64,000 bases of DNA from Rivularia sp. MS3 (GTDB lineage: Bacteria; Cyanobacteriota; Cyanobacteriia; Cyanobacteriales; Nostocaceae): NCBI GenBank assembly GCA_019192545.1, contig JAHCMI010000019.1, forward strand, positions 55,558 to 119,557. Direction: 5' to 3'. Positions 51,831 through 60,718 of the stretch are shown here, piece by piece (positions within the stretch are counted from its first letter, which is position 1; each line of letters opens with the position of its first letter). The notes under the pieces are model-generated. The model ran no database searches and had not been told where the DNA came from. It saw nothing but the letters and a program-made list of their open reading frames with translations. Position numbers and translations under genes: made by a program.

Positions 51831-53291
51831 ATGTCTAAATCAACTTTTCCTAAATTACTTATATGTCAACTAGCGGTAACTCTAATATCTTGTTCGCTAC
51901 TGCCAGTTAATATTAGTACCGCTTCAGCGCAGCAGTCACAGAAACAACAGCATTCACTACAAGCAGTATCTACAATTCCTAAATCAATTGAGTTGTTAGA
52001 GCAAAGAGAATTTTATCGCCCTTCACCTGTTGCTGAAGCTGCAATGCAACAGTTAGTTAATATTGGTAAACCTGCTGTACCGCAGTTAATTGCAGCATTC
52101 AAACAAAATCGAGGATTTTTGACTATTGGTGTAGGAAAAACTCTCTCGAAAATAGCACAAAAAGATTCTTCTGTTAGACAAGTGTTAATTGATAAGTTGG
52201 GAGATAAAAATACTCAAATTCGTTTTGGTGCGATAATTGCTTTAGATGATGATTCGTTTGAAGCTGCATTAAAAAAAGCAACTACAAATAAAAATCTACG
52301 CATACGTTCTGGTGCTATTCTAGCTTTAGGTTTAGATGGTAATAAAGCTTCGGTATTACCTCTTTTTGAAAAAGCTTTACAGGATAAAGATGCAAGTATT
52401 CACAGAAGTGCGGCAATTTCTTTAGCTTCAACAAGCGAGAAATCTGATGAAGTTGTGAAAATACTCAAAAACGGGTTAAAAGACGAAGATTCAATAATTC
52501 GTGTGGTTTCAGCTTCGTTGTTAGTTGAAATGGATTCACAAACAGCTTCTGCAACTCCAATATTGATTAAAGCAGCAGAAAATAAGAATTCGGTAATTCG
52601 TTTGATTGCGTTTAAATCACTTTTACAAGTTAATCAAAATAATTTTGAAATTTTACCTGTAATAATCAAAGCGATGGAAGATGAAGATTCAGCAGTTCGC
52701 TATATGGCTATTAATAGAATTTCAAAATCGGGAAAATCGGGTAAAGAGACAATTCCAGCTTTAATTAAAGCTTTGGATGACAAAAATGGTAATATTCGCA
52801 GCGCTGCAATTTATGCATTAGGAAATATGGGTGCCGATGCCATAACAGCGAAGCCGAAATTAGTGGCAATATTGCAAAATAAACAAGAGAGTGATGAAAT
52901 TCGCGGTAGTGCGGCGATGGCTTTGGGTGAGATGGGAAAAGATGCTGCATCAACCGTACCCGTATTGATGAATATATTGGAAGACGAGCAAAGTACAAAA
53001 CAGCTAGCCGTAAGTAGTGCGATCGCTTTAGATAAAATTGATGCTCAAGCTTTGATTCCTGCTTTAGTAAAAAGGTTGCCAGATAAACAAATGGAAGTTG
53101 CTTCGACAGCTATGTTGGGTAGGATTGCATCTAAAATGAAAGAAAATAAAGATAGTTTTTCTGATGCTCAATTAGCTTCAGCAATTTCTGAATTTGAAAC
53201 GGCTTTGAAAATTATTGATAATTCGGAAAATGAAATTCCAAAGGATAAAGTTGCAGCATTACGGGAATCGGTAGCGGCTTTGAAAGGGTAA
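51831..53291 (+). CDS. Exported HEAT-repeat protein
   Basis: The protein has 486 residues with a signal peptide that may be a lipoprotein signal (LLICQLAVTLISCSLLPVNI; the Cys at residue ~24 follows LIS). At least nine HEAT-like repeats of about 35 residues follow, with recurring cores such as IRFGAIIALDDD, IRSGAILALGLDG, VRYMAINRISKSG and IRSAAIYALGNMG. HEAT scaffolds bind other proteins or, with EZ-type repeats, phycobilins through lyases; export argues against a lyase. Partner and role are unknown. It stands alone between glgA and a GNAT gene. Confidence 0.82.
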   Translation: MSKSTFPKLLICQLAVTLISCSLLPVNISTASAQQSQKQQHSLQAVSTIPKSIELLEQREFYRPSPVAEAAMQQLVNIGKPAVPQLIAAFKQNRGFLTIGVGKTLSKIAQKDSSVRQVLIDKLGDKNTQIRFGAIIALDDDSFEAALKKATTNKNLRIRSGAILALGLDGNKASVLPLFEKALQDKDASIHRSAAISLASTSEKSDEVVKILKNGLKDEDSIIRVVSASLLVEMDSQTASATPILIKAAENKNSVIRLIAFKSLLQVNQNNFEILPVIIKAMEDEDSAVRYMAINRISKSGKSGKETIPALIKALDDKNGNIRSAAIYALGNMGADAITAKPKLVAILQNKQESDEIRGSAAMALGEMGKDAASTVPVLMNILEDEQSTKQLAVSSAIALDKIDAQALIPALVKRLPDKQMEVASTAMLGRIASKMKENKDSFSDAQLASAISEFETALKIIDNSENEIPKDKVAALRESVAALKG

Positions 53292-53339
53292 AGGAAATCT
53301 TTTGATTAACTGTTAACCCGCAGCCTAGAATATTCAATC

Positions 53340-53435
53340 TATATAGCAGTTTTAGTTGAGCAGAATACACTTAAAACCTCACCCTGTCTTTACAGACATG
53401 CCTCTCCTTATTAAGGAGAGGGAACGAGGGTAAAT
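53340..53435. repeat. AACCTCACCCTG...AAGGAGAGGG repeat element
   Basis: TATATAGCAGTTTTAGTTGA leads to CCTCACCCTGTCTTTACAGA and CATGCCTCTCCTTATTAAGG. It is the same unit as at 43199 and 57240, in the forward direction. Confidence 0.65.
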
Positions 53436-53497
53436 ATTTTCAACAACTTGCTGAATTTACACATAAAAGATATAGAATCAGTTAAAAATCTCTTTTT

Positions 53498-53980
53498 ATG
53501 ATTGAATTCAAAATTGTCGATAATAATAACGCTATTGCTCAAGTTTCAAAATTAGCAAATAATATTTGGAACGAACATTATTTACCTATAATTGGCACTC
53601 ATCAAGTTTCATACATGCTCGATAAGTTTCAAAGCGAAGATGCTATCAAGCAGCAGATAGATGAAGGCTATAAATACTATTTAATTTTTTATAACCAAGT
53701 TGAAGCCGGGTATTTTTCAGTTAAGGATAAAGAAGAACAATTATTTTTAAGTAAATTGTATATTCTCAAATCTTTCCGAGGAAAAGGTATTGGTAAACAG
53801 ACAATAAATTTTATCAAAAGCAATTTTAATAATCCCGTTATTCAACTGACAGTAAATAAAAATAATTCTGATAGCCTTGCTTTTTATAAAAACATTGGTT
53901 TTGAGATTGTTGATGATGTAGCTATGGATATTGGAAATGGGTTTGTTATGGATGATTATGTGATGGAAATGGAGAATTAA
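53498..53980 (+). CDS. GNAT family N-acetyltransferase
   Basis: This 160-residue protein has the GNAT fold. The acetyl-CoA binding segment is KLYILKSFRGKGIGKQTINF (Q/RxxGxG/A as RGKGIG), followed by IQLTVNKNNSDSLAFYKNIG with the usual Asn and Tyr near the active site. The N-terminal part (WNEHYLPIIGTHQVSYMLDK) is the acceptor-binding side; the text is like the family of small acetyltransferases of unclear substrate. It converges with the phosphodiesterase gene. Codon use is A/T-rich like its neighbours. Confidence 0.85.
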   Translation: MIEFKIVDNNNAIAQVSKLANNIWNEHYLPIIGTHQVSYMLDKFQSEDAIKQQIDEGYKYYLIFYNQVEAGYFSVKDKEEQLFLSKLYILKSFRGKGIGKQTINFIKSNFNNPVIQLTVNKNNSDSLAFYKNIGFEIVDDVAMDIGNGFVMDDYVMEMEN

Positions 53981-54052
53981 TCTAAATTTAACTCACCATT
54001 CCCCCTTGCAGCCCAAAGAAACCCGGTTTCTGACACTGCCGCAAGATATCAC

Positions 54053-55417
54053 TTAAAACCGATAAGCAAGAAACGGAATCAACATCTCAGCATGACTCAA
54101 ACCGGCATGTACCCCTAAATGTGTATGCAAGCGCTCTTCGTTTGTTATATGCTGCCGACATATCCAGTCATTGTGAGAAATAAGCAATAAATCACCAACT
54201 CTATCTTCAGCTTCTTTACTTAAAGGTTTACCCGCAAGTCCAAATAAACCATTATCCACCGCTTCTGATTTGGTGATGGTGAAAAAGTTTTCGCTAAAAT
54301 TCTGCTTGATATAGTTTAAAACTTCAGCTTGTTTATTGTGTTTAATATGTAAATAACGAACTCGCGATTCACCGGTTATCGGAGCAAATAAATTTTGAGT
54401 CAGTTGGGGATGTTTTTCTAACCAAAGAGTATTTTCTAAGTTACTATATCTTTGACCGTGGTCTGCTGTCAGTAACAAAACGGTATCATTTCTACCTGCT
54501 AAAGGTTCGAGCAGTTGTTTTTTAAGAGCAAAATCCAAAGTTGAAACTTCTGCTTTATAAGAATCACTCAAAGGACCATAACGATGAGAAACTTGATCTA
54601 TAGTCGGTACGTATACATAAGTAAAACTTTTTGCGCGATCGCTTTTTGCTAACAAACTTTGCCGCAATTGAGCAAAAGCATCTGAAGGAGTGCGATATCC
54701 TTTAAAACCATCATTTCCAGCTTTTGAGTAAGCACTGGTAAATCTGCTAATACTGGTTTGTTTAAACTGCTCAAAATTGATAATTTCTACATCTATTCCC
54801 GCTTTCTCCATACGTAAATATATATTAGGTACCGGAATCAAAGTTTCTGGATTAAATATACTGTCTGGAAAAGAATTTCTACCAGGAGCAACCTGGGGAC
54901 GAAAACCAATAAAATTAACTATAGTGCCGATTTCGCTGAGGTAAAGATTAGTTCCCATCATTCCGTGCTGTGCGGGAGCGTAACCGGTTGCCGCCGAAGT
55001 CAAAGCCGTTACCGTAGTACTAGGGTAAACCGAAGTTGCAGGCATAAAAAAACTTTGCTGACTATCGCAGGCTTGGGCAATTGCGGGTATATCTTGGGAA
55101 TTCGCCAGACTTTGTAATTGTTCGTAACCAAACCCATCCAAAATTAACAGCACCACATGATTAATAGGTGCTTGATTTTGCCAAGAATTCCAGGCTGCCG
55201 AGATTTCAGATACTGCTAATAATTCTGGATTGAAAGCCACTGAAGCAGGTGATTCGCTCAAGCTTGGAGCATCCGGAGCCAACCACTCAATTGCTAAAGA
55301 AGCAATATTACTCAAACCTAATCCGTCGTAGCTGGGTTTTAATACTTCCCTCCCAAAAAACTCCGGTAGCTTTTGACGAGCAAGTAGTTTTTCTCCGGCT
55401 ATAGCTGATATTCCCAT
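54053..55417 (-). CDS. Alkaline phosphatase superfamily protein (nucleotide pyrophosphatase/phosphodiesterase type)
   Basis: The 454-residue protein has the metal site of the type I phosphodiesterase/NPP family: Asp in LLILDGFGYEQLQ, nucleophile Thr in SVYPSTTVTALTSAATGY, TIDQVSHRYGP, and LLTADHGQRYSN. AQHGMMGTNLYLSEIGTIVN is the conserved Asn block. NPP-type enzymes cleave phosphodiester or pyrophosphate bonds in nucleotides or lipids, normally outside the cytoplasm, though no classical signal peptide is seen here (MGISAIAGEKLLARQKLPEF). The end AGLSHAEMLIPFLAYRF is typical. Substrate unknown. Confidence 0.88.
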   Translation of the reverse strand: MGISAIAGEKLLARQKLPEFFGREVLKPSYDGLGLSNIASLAIEWLAPDAPSLSESPASVAFNPELLAVSEISAAWNSWQNQAPINHVVLLILDGFGYEQLQSLANSQDIPAIAQACDSQQSFFMPATSVYPSTTVTALTSAATGYAPAQHGMMGTNLYLSEIGTIVNFIGFRPQVAPGRNSFPDSIFNPETLIPVPNIYLRMEKAGIDVEIINFEQFKQTSISRFTSAYSKAGNDGFKGYRTPSDAFAQLRQSLLAKSDRAKSFTYVYVPTIDQVSHRYGPLSDSYKAEVSTLDFALKKQLLEPLAGRNDTVLLLTADHGQRYSNLENTLWLEKHPQLTQNLFAPITGESRVRYLHIKHNKQAEVLNYIKQNFSENFFTITKSEAVDNGLFGLAGKPLSKEAEDRVGDLLLISHNDWICRQHITNEERLHTHLGVHAGLSHAEMLIPFLAYRF

Positions 55418-55569
55418 TACCGTTATAGTTTGCGATACGCCGCAATTATTCTATCTTCTAGTTTTTTAACTGGTATGAGATATCGCGGTTTTTTTTATAA
55501 GTAGTACTTCACCACATAAGTTATGAGGGGTAAAACCAATTTTAGTTTTAACAAGATTAATCCTCTAAA

Positions 55570-55612
55570 TTCTCTTCCTCTGCGCTCTCTGCGCCCTCTG
55601 CGGTTTTTTTAA
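55570..55612. repeat. CTCTGCGCCCTCTGCGG repeat
   Basis: CCTCTGCGCTCTCTGCGCCC followed by TCTGCGGTTTTTTTAAG is a common cyanobacterial intergenic repeat. A second copy lies at 57199-57234 (CTCTGCGCCCTCTGCGCC, TCTGCGGTTTTTTTT). Confidence 0.65.
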
Positions 55613-55707
55613 GAGAGTTTACAAAACCCATAAAAACAAATGAAAATCAACAGTTGGGATTAGCAGTTAGATATCTATTTGATGACTTGCTTTTCGCGAT
55701 GTCGCAA

Positions 55708-56043
55708 TCATAAGGCAAGCAATAACCAAAAACCTGAAATTGGAATTGCTACAGCATCAATAATTGAAGTTATCAGCAAATTCCAACCAACAGACTCTGG
55801 CAGTGAAATTTTCTGAGAATTTGCCCAAAAACATAGCTGCGCCAAAATAATCAAAAATGCCGTCAGCGTCATAAACCAAAATGCATCTTCGCGAGCAAAA
55901 TTCGGTGCAAAGGGATTTGGAGCAACGCTATTAAAAAATCCACTGTGGATAATTTCTGATAATTGCTCTCCATAAACCCACACACCAACAATCACATGAA
56001 TAACGCTCGTAACCAGCAACCAATATCCGCTGAATTTAAGCAT
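55708..56043 (-). CDS. Four-helix membrane protein (DUF6463-like)
   Basis: The product is 111 residues from the ATG at 56043 (MLKFSGYWLLVTSVIHVIVG). An ATG at 56073 lies inside the preceding gene. Four hydrophobic segments are seen, with the conserved loop FFNSVAPNPFAPNFARED. This matches small membrane proteins of the DUF6463 type. It starts one base after the stop of the SnoaL-like gene, so the two are surely co-transcribed and co-regulated with the divergent TetR gene. Function unknown. Confidence 0.75.
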   Translation of the reverse strand: MLKFSGYWLLVTSVIHVIVGVWVYGEQLSEIIHSGFFNSVAPNPFAPNFAREDAFWFMTLTAFLIILAQLCFWANSQKISLPESVGWNLLITSIIDAVAIPISGFWLLLAL

Positions 56044-56044
56044 G

Positions 56045-56485
56045 TTAAACCTCACCTTCAGAAACCAAACCAAGTTGTTTCATAACTTCAAGCAAGTTGC
56101 ATTCGTACCACCACTCGACAATCTTGCCTTCAACTATTCGCAGCAAGGTAAAGTCATTAGCTTTTACTGCTTTACCCGTCGCCGGAGTGCCTAAAAATTC
56201 CCCCGAATTGGTGCCTTGAATTGTTGTACGATAAACAACTTTGTCATCTTCAGCAATCATATCTTCAATCTGCTGTTTGATATCGGGGAATCCCTGAAAC
56301 AAACCGACATTAAATTGTTTATTTGCTTCTAATCCCACAATCGGCTCGGCAAAACTGTTGAAGTAATAAACTACATCTTTACTCATCAACTCATCCCAAA
56401 TACTTCTCCAACTTGGATTCGTACCCCATCCTTCTTGAGCAAAACGCAATGCTGTTACCTTATTTTGTTCTAAAACTGTACTCAT
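56045..56485 (-). CDS. SnoaL-like (NTF2 fold) ester cyclase family protein
   Basis: The 146-residue protein has the SnoaL-like polyketide-cyclase pattern: LRFAQEGWGTNPSWRSIWDE, then FQGFPDIKQQIEDMIAEDDK, VVYRTTIQGTNSGEFLGTPA and FTLLRIVEGKIVEWWYECNL. These small proteins form a cone-shaped pocket and are often regulated by a neighbouring TetR protein. The minus-strand start ATG at 56485 is preceded by AGAGGT. A TetR-type operator lies 14 bases upstream of the start, covering the leader. The physiological ligand is unknown. Confidence 0.85.
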   Translation of the reverse strand: MSTVLEQNKVTALRFAQEGWGTNPSWRSIWDELMSKDVVYYFNSFAEPIVGLEANKQFNVGLFQGFPDIKQQIEDMIAEDDKVVYRTTIQGTNSGEFLGTPATGKAVKANDFTLLRIVEGKIVEWWYECNLLEVMKQLGLVSEGEV

Positions 56486-56498
56486 AATACCTCTTTCA

Positions 56499-56512
56499 AT
56501 ACGCTACCGTAT
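56499..56512. promoter_or_regulatory. Putative TetR operator O1 (ATACGCTACCGTAT)
   Basis: The palindromic pattern ATACG-N4-CGTAT sits 14 bases upstream of the SnoaL-like gene. With flanks, CAATACG and CGTATGGT are shared with the second site, centre to centre 48 bases away. Confidence 0.7.
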
Positions 56513-56546
56513 GGTTGTAGATTATTACTAAACTATTTGATTGTCA

Positions 56547-56560
56547 ATACGCTGGCGTAT
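56547..56560. promoter_or_regulatory. Putative TetR operator O2 (ATACGCTGGCGTAT), overlapping the tetR start
   Basis: ATACGC and GCGTAT are perfect inverted halves around TG. The site covers the first two bases of the ATG at 56559 of the TetR gene, so binding would block its own transcript. It is the better preserved of the two sites. Confidence 0.7.
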
Positions 56561-57122
56561 GGTAAAAAATAAAGAAAATATCAAGCTGGGAAAAAAAGAT
56601 TGGATCGAACAAGGATTAAAAGTTTTAGGAGAAAGTGGTGTAGAAGCAGTACGAGTTGAACCTTTAGCTAAATTGATGAATGTAACCAAAGGTAGCTTTT
56701 ACTGGCATTTCAAAAATCGGCAAGAATTGTTAGACGCACTTTTGCAACAATGGGTAAATAGTCAAACAGAAGGCACTATTCAGCAAGTAGATGAGAAAGA
56801 TGGTGATGCCCAAACCAAGCTAATGTATTTATTTGAACTGGCAATCGAGGATGATGGGAGAGTCGAAAATGCCATCCGTGCTTGGGCTACGAACGATGTT
56901 AAAGCTGCGAGCATTCTTGAATCGGTAGACTTGCATCGTTTGGAGTATACCCGAGATTTATTTGTACAAATTGGATTTGCTGGAATTGACGCAATGGTAC
57001 GCGCTCGAATGGCTTATTACACATTGGTAGTTGGTGAATTTACTGTAGGCACGCGAATCAATCGAGAAGAAAGATTAATTGAAGCGAGATTGCAACACGC
57101 TATTCTTACCCGTCAACTGTAA
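56559..57122 (+). CDS. TetR/AcrR family transcriptional regulator
   Basis: The product is 187 residues from the ATG at 56559 (MVKNKENIKLGKKDWIEQGL); a TTG at 56541 adds six codons that read through the operator and is unlikely. The helix-turn-helix is near residues 30-52 (KLMNVTKGSFYWHFKNRQEL). The rest is a ligand-binding helical domain with LMYLFELAIEDDGRVENAIR and MVRARMAYYTLVVGEFTVG. It is divergent from the SnoaL/membrane-protein pair, and the two palindromes in between indicate that it represses both itself and them. Effector unknown. Confidence 0.9.
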   Translation: MVKNKENIKLGKKDWIEQGLKVLGESGVEAVRVEPLAKLMNVTKGSFYWHFKNRQELLDALLQQWVNSQTEGTIQQVDEKDGDAQTKLMYLFELAIEDDGRVENAIRAWATNDVKAASILESVDLHRLEYTRDLFVQIGFAGIDAMVRARMAYYTLVVGEFTVGTRINREERLIEARLQHAILTRQL

Positions 57123-57194
57123 TTTTGTATTTTTGATTTTAGATTTTGGATTCGCTTCTAACACACTACCTTTAAATAGCTATCTCTTTAACCT

Positions 57195-57325
57195 CTTACC
57201 TCTGCGCCCTCTGCGCCTCTGCGGTTTTTTTTTTGAATCAATATAGCGAATTTCAGTCTTGTGTCATACACTATTACCTCACCCCGCCCTCCGGGCACCC
57301 CTCTCCTTGTCAAGGAGAGGGGGAA
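57195..57325. repeat. CTCTGCG repeat followed by CCTCACCCCGCC...AAGGAGAGG element
   Basis: TCTGCGCCCTCTGCGCCTCT at 57199 is followed by TATAGCGAATTTCAG (57242), CCTCACCCCGCCCTCCGGGC and ACCCCTCTCCTTGTCAAGGA. The second part matches the reverse complement of the element at 43199-43290 nearly end to end. Confidence 0.7.
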
Positions 57326-57505
57326 AGAATGAATTTGATCTGTTGTATTCTATTGAAGTGAAAACTGCAATAATCTTCTGAAGAAACAGAAGCTATACCA
57401 GAATCCTCTTTAGAGGTAGAATTAACTGCGTGGAGTATCCAGAATTCTGTGAGACGTAGCAATACGCCTTGTCTCTAAATTTTATTTGTAAATTTTTAAT
57501 AAAAA
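57326..57505. other. Leader of the Hsp70-family gene
   Basis: A/T-rich, with GAGACGTAGCAATACGCCTT / GTCTC, a small repeat (also seen near 49367 as GAGACGTAGCAGTGTTACGTCTC). No gene. A promoter for the Hsp70-like gene is expected here. Confidence 0.4.
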
Positions 57506-59107
57506 ATGGCAATAGCAATAGATTTTGGCACTAGTAACACCGTCATTGCTCGCTGGAATCCAGTAACTCAGCAGCCAGAAACTTTAAATATTCCGGAATT
57601 ATCTATTCAACAAGGTTTGAATCCACCTTTGATTCCGAGTTTGCTATATGTGGAAGATGCATCAAAAACGCAATTTTTGGTTGGACAACAAGTAAGGAAT
57701 CGCGGTGTTGATATTAAAGGTGACTCGCGTTTTTTTCGCAGCTTTAAACGCGGAATTGGTAGCGATATTCAAGGTTTTTTACCGGAATTAGATGGATACA
57801 ATATTACTTTTGAACAAGTCGGAGAATGGTACTTACAAAAAGTAATTGAACAACTATCATCCGTCGAAGGTGGAATAGATTCTTTAGTATTAACCGTTCC
57901 CGTAGATAGTTTTGAAGCTTACCGTCATTGGCTGGGAAAGGTTTGCGAACCTTTAGCAGTGGAACAAGTGCGAATGCTTGATGAACCAACGGCAGCCGCT
58001 TTAGGCTATGGTTTAAGCGAAGAAGATTTGCTATTAGTGGTTGATTTTGGTGGAGGAACTTTAGATTTATCTTTAGTACGTTTGGATAAAAGCGTGCAGC
58101 AAGCAAGTAGAAAACCATTAGGCTTTTTACTCAAATTTGGTAATAAATCTTTAGCAGAAGACTCCAAGCAAAAAGTGAAAACGGCTCGGGTATTAGCAAA
58201 AGCCGGTCAAAATTTGGGCGGTACGGATATTGATAATTGGTTAACCGATTATTTTGCTAAAACTCAAGATTTAGCAGTAAGTCCTTTAACAACAAGACTT
58301 GCAGAAAAAGTAAAAATTCAGCTTTCGACACAAAATCAAGCCAGCGAAGTTTATTTTAATGACGAGACATTTGAAAGTTATGAATTGGAATTAAACCGCG
58401 ATACTTTTGAAACTATTTTGCAAGAAAATTCGTTTTTTGCCATGCTTGACGAGTCGATGGCACAATTATTGCAGCAAGCAAGACGACAAGGAATAGAAAT
58501 TGCAGATATTAATGCCGTATTGCTGGTTGGTGGTACTTCGCAAATCCCCGCCGTGCAAACATGGATAAAAAATTACTTTGACTCCGATAAAATTCGCAGC
58601 GAACAAGCTTTTGAAGCCATAGCCCACGGAGCATTGCAATTAGCTCAAGGTGTGGAAATCAAAGATTTTCTTTATCACAGTTACGGAATTCGTTACTGGA
58701 ATCGTCGTCAAAGTCGTCATAGCTGGCATCCTATCATCAAAGAAGGGCAGCCTTACCCGATGAATAAACCAGTAGAATTATACCTGGGTGCTTCGATGGA
58801 AAATCAACCCAGCATTGAATTGATTATTGGAGAATTGGGAGCAGAAACCGGAGGCACCGAAGTATATTTTGATGGCGATCGCTTAATTACTCGTCGTGCA
58901 GAAAGCAGCGAAACCACCGTAAAAGCCCTTAATGACAGCGATAGCGCTAAAAATATTGCTAATTTAACACCACCAGGTTTTCCCGGCAGCGATAGAGTCA
59001 AAGTCTTTTTAGAAGTTGATAGTGAAAGGTTTTTAAGAATTACCGTTGAAGATTTATTAACCAACGAAACTGTTTTAGAAAATCAAATTGTGGCTCAGTT
59101 GAGTTAA
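57506..59107 (+). CDS. Hsp70 family protein (DnaK-like ATPase with divergent C-terminus)
   Basis: This 533-residue protein has the Hsp70 ATPase domain: phosphate-1 AIAIDFGTSNTVIARW, MLDEPTAAALGYGLSEEDLL, phosphate-2 VVDFGGGTLDLSLV and the adenosine motif VLLVGGTSQIPAVQTWI. The C-terminal part (about 390-533) is short, beta-rich and lacks a recognisable DnaK lid, so it is not the housekeeping chaperone. Such Hsp70-like proteins are frequent in cyanobacteria, without a settled role. No dnaJ or grpE is nearby. It starts 19 codons ahead of no other plausible ATG, so the start is secure. Confidence 0.88.
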   Translation: MAIAIDFGTSNTVIARWNPVTQQPETLNIPELSIQQGLNPPLIPSLLYVEDASKTQFLVGQQVRNRGVDIKGDSRFFRSFKRGIGSDIQGFLPELDGYNITFEQVGEWYLQKVIEQLSSVEGGIDSLVLTVPVDSFEAYRHWLGKVCEPLAVEQVRMLDEPTAAALGYGLSEEDLLLVVDFGGGTLDLSLVRLDKSVQQASRKPLGFLLKFGNKSLAEDSKQKVKTARVLAKAGQNLGGTDIDNWLTDYFAKTQDLAVSPLTTRLAEKVKIQLSTQNQASEVYFNDETFESYELELNRDTFETILQENSFFAMLDESMAQLLQQARRQGIEIADINAVLLVGGTSQIPAVQTWIKNYFDSDKIRSEQAFEAIAHGALQLAQGVEIKDFLYHSYGIRYWNRRQSRHSWHPIIKEGQPYPMNKPVELYLGASMENQPSIELIIGELGAETGGTEVYFDGDRLITRRAESSETTVKALNDSDSAKNIANLTPPGFPGSDRVKVFLEVDSERFLRITVEDLLTNETVLENQIVAQLS

Positions 59108-59143
59108 TTTGATTTGGGCATTGGGGATTGGGCATGGGGGATT

Positions 59144-59210
59144 GTAGGGTGCTGTGACGTTATCAAACAATTTGAACGCCGCATAATTCTTAATTTACGT
59201 CACGCACCAA
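59144..59210. repeat. GTAGGGTGCTGTGACGT ... ACGTCACGCACC inverted repeat
   Basis: GGTGCTGTGACGTTA and TAATTTACGTCACGCACC pair in a long hairpin with GAACGCCGCATAATTC in the loop. It lies between the Hsp70-like and Uma2 genes and may act as a terminator. Confidence 0.6.
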
Positions 59211-59255
59211 TCAATAACTGTGACAGTATCCTAAGTTTTTTTATTAACTAACCTT

Positions 59256-59843
59256 ATGCTGAACATAAATACAATAAATCTTCGTTTATGGACAGTCGAA
59301 GAATACCATCAGATGGCAGAAGCTGGTATTTTTGATGAAGACGAACGAGTTGAGCTTTTAGAAGGGAAAATTATTTACAGAGATAAAGTAGGAATAGCCC
59401 ATAGTTGTGCTGTAGGAAGAATAAATTATTTACTACAAAAGCTTTTACAAAATCGGTCTTTAATATCAGTTAAAAACCCAATACAGTTAGATGATTATTC
59501 AGAACCAGAACCAGATATTACAGTTGTAAAAATTGACCTATTAGACTACGCAGACCACCATCCTACACCGGATGAAGTTTATTTAGTTATCGAAGTTGCC
59601 GATACTACCTTTAAAAAAGATTGCGAAACAAAAGGAAAAGCTTACGCAGCAGCAGGTATTATAAATTATTGGGTTTTGGATGTAATTAATCGTCAGCTTC
59701 ATGTATTTAGAGAACCTTCGGAAAATGGTTATAAAAGTGAAGTGATTTTAAAAGAAGGTAATAGTATTTCACCTTTAAAATTTTCTGATTTGAATATTAA
59801 TATTTTGGAAATGCTACCGCCAGTTATTGATATAAATAAATAA
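59256..59843 (+). CDS. Uma2 family protein (DUF820, PD-(D/E)XK fold)
   Basis: The 195-residue protein opens with LRLWTVEEYHQMAEAGIFDE and the ERVELLEGKII motif of the Uma2 family. The nuclease-fold site is EPEPDITVVK, YLVIEVADTTFKKDCETKGK and AYAAAGIINYWVLD, with Asp, Glu and Lys in the expected order. Uma2 proteins are strongly expanded in cyanobacteria and related to restriction endonucleases; their function is not established. The gene stands between Hsp70-like and SUKH genes, converging with the latter with only eight bases between stops. Confidence 0.9.
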   Translation: MLNINTINLRLWTVEEYHQMAEAGIFDEDERVELLEGKIIYRDKVGIAHSCAVGRINYLLQKLLQNRSLISVKNPIQLDDYSEPEPDITVVKIDLLDYADHHPTPDEVYLVIEVADTTFKKDCETKGKAYAAAGIINYWVLDVINRQLHVFREPSENGYKSEVILKEGNSISPLKFSDLNINILEMLPPVIDINK

Positions 59844-59851
59844 TCAAAATA

Positions 59852-60667
59852 TTACCCTAATTCTTCTAATGCTTTTCTCGCTAAATTTCTAATTCTTTCA
59901 TCCTCATCTTCTAACGCAATGACTAATGGCTCAAGGATTTGAGAGTCTAACTGCTCGCTGCTTAAATTTTGTTTTTTTACATACAAATTAGCTATATCTC
60001 CTATAAAATTGTTTTCAGCCTTTTCCTCAGATACAGAATTAGGTTCAGAAATAAGAAGATGTTGCTTTAGTCTACTTACAGAAAGCTCTACAATATTAGA
60101 GTTATATTTTAAATAAATTTCAGCATATTTATCTTCATTCCAATTATTGTAAGTTTTTGTATTGAAATTAAGTGCATTTGCTTCTATCGATTCCGCTGCT
60201 GTTTGCATCATGCTTGGAAGACTAACGTATCTATGTTCTGTTTCTCGAAGTTCTGAAACATAGACTATTGGAGAAGGTGTTTTATCTTGCCAATCACCAA
60301 CTATACAAAGAAATGTTTTATCCGTTCCAAAAATAGGAAATAACGGTTTACCGATATAATTAGCAGCACATTCTTCAAATTCATCTTCAAAATAAGGAAA
60401 TACCTCCATCGCGTATTCTAAGGTATTAAGACCCATTGCATCATCTGCACCAAATATATCTTTGTAAATTGTTGGATTGCTTAAATAATTACCCCTCGAC
60501 CATTGATATAATTCGTAAAATTCCTCTGGTAAACTAAAGGGTAAATTTTCGATTTTTGATTCTATTTCTTCTAAACTTAATCCTGGTGTAATACTTTCTG
60601 CTGCTTGGGGACAATTTTCTTCTAACCAAGTTTTGATTTGATTGAGAGAATCGGTTAGTTGAGACAT
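59852..60667 (-). CDS. SMI1/KNR4 (SUKH) protein with HEAT-like C-terminus
   Basis: In this 271-residue protein, residues ~25-155 form a SUKH domain: LEEIESKIENLPFSLPEEFY, ELYQWSRGN, YIGKPLFPIFGT and TFLCIVGDWQDKTPSPIVYV. The C-terminal part has ILEPLVIALEDEDERIRNLA and RKALEELG, one HEAT-like helix pair. SUKH proteins often serve as immunity proteins for contact-dependent or polymorphic toxins, but many cyanobacterial ones stand alone. No toxin gene is adjacent. Codon use is very A/T-rich, like other accessory genes here. Confidence 0.82.
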   Translation of the reverse strand: MSQLTDSLNQIKTWLEENCPQAAESITPGLSLEEIESKIENLPFSLPEEFYELYQWSRGNYLSNPTIYKDIFGADDAMGLNTLEYAMEVFPYFEDEFEECAANYIGKPLFPIFGTDKTFLCIVGDWQDKTPSPIVYVSELRETEHRYVSLPSMMQTAAESIEANALNFNTKTYNNWNEDKYAEIYLKYNSNIVELSVSRLKQHLLISEPNSVSEEKAENNFIGDIANLYVKKQNLSSEQLDSQILEPLVIALEDEDERIRNLARKALEELG

Positions 60668-60718
60668 ATAAATTGCTTTAAGAAGAGATAATTTGCAATT
60701 TTAATATAACAGTAAAAA

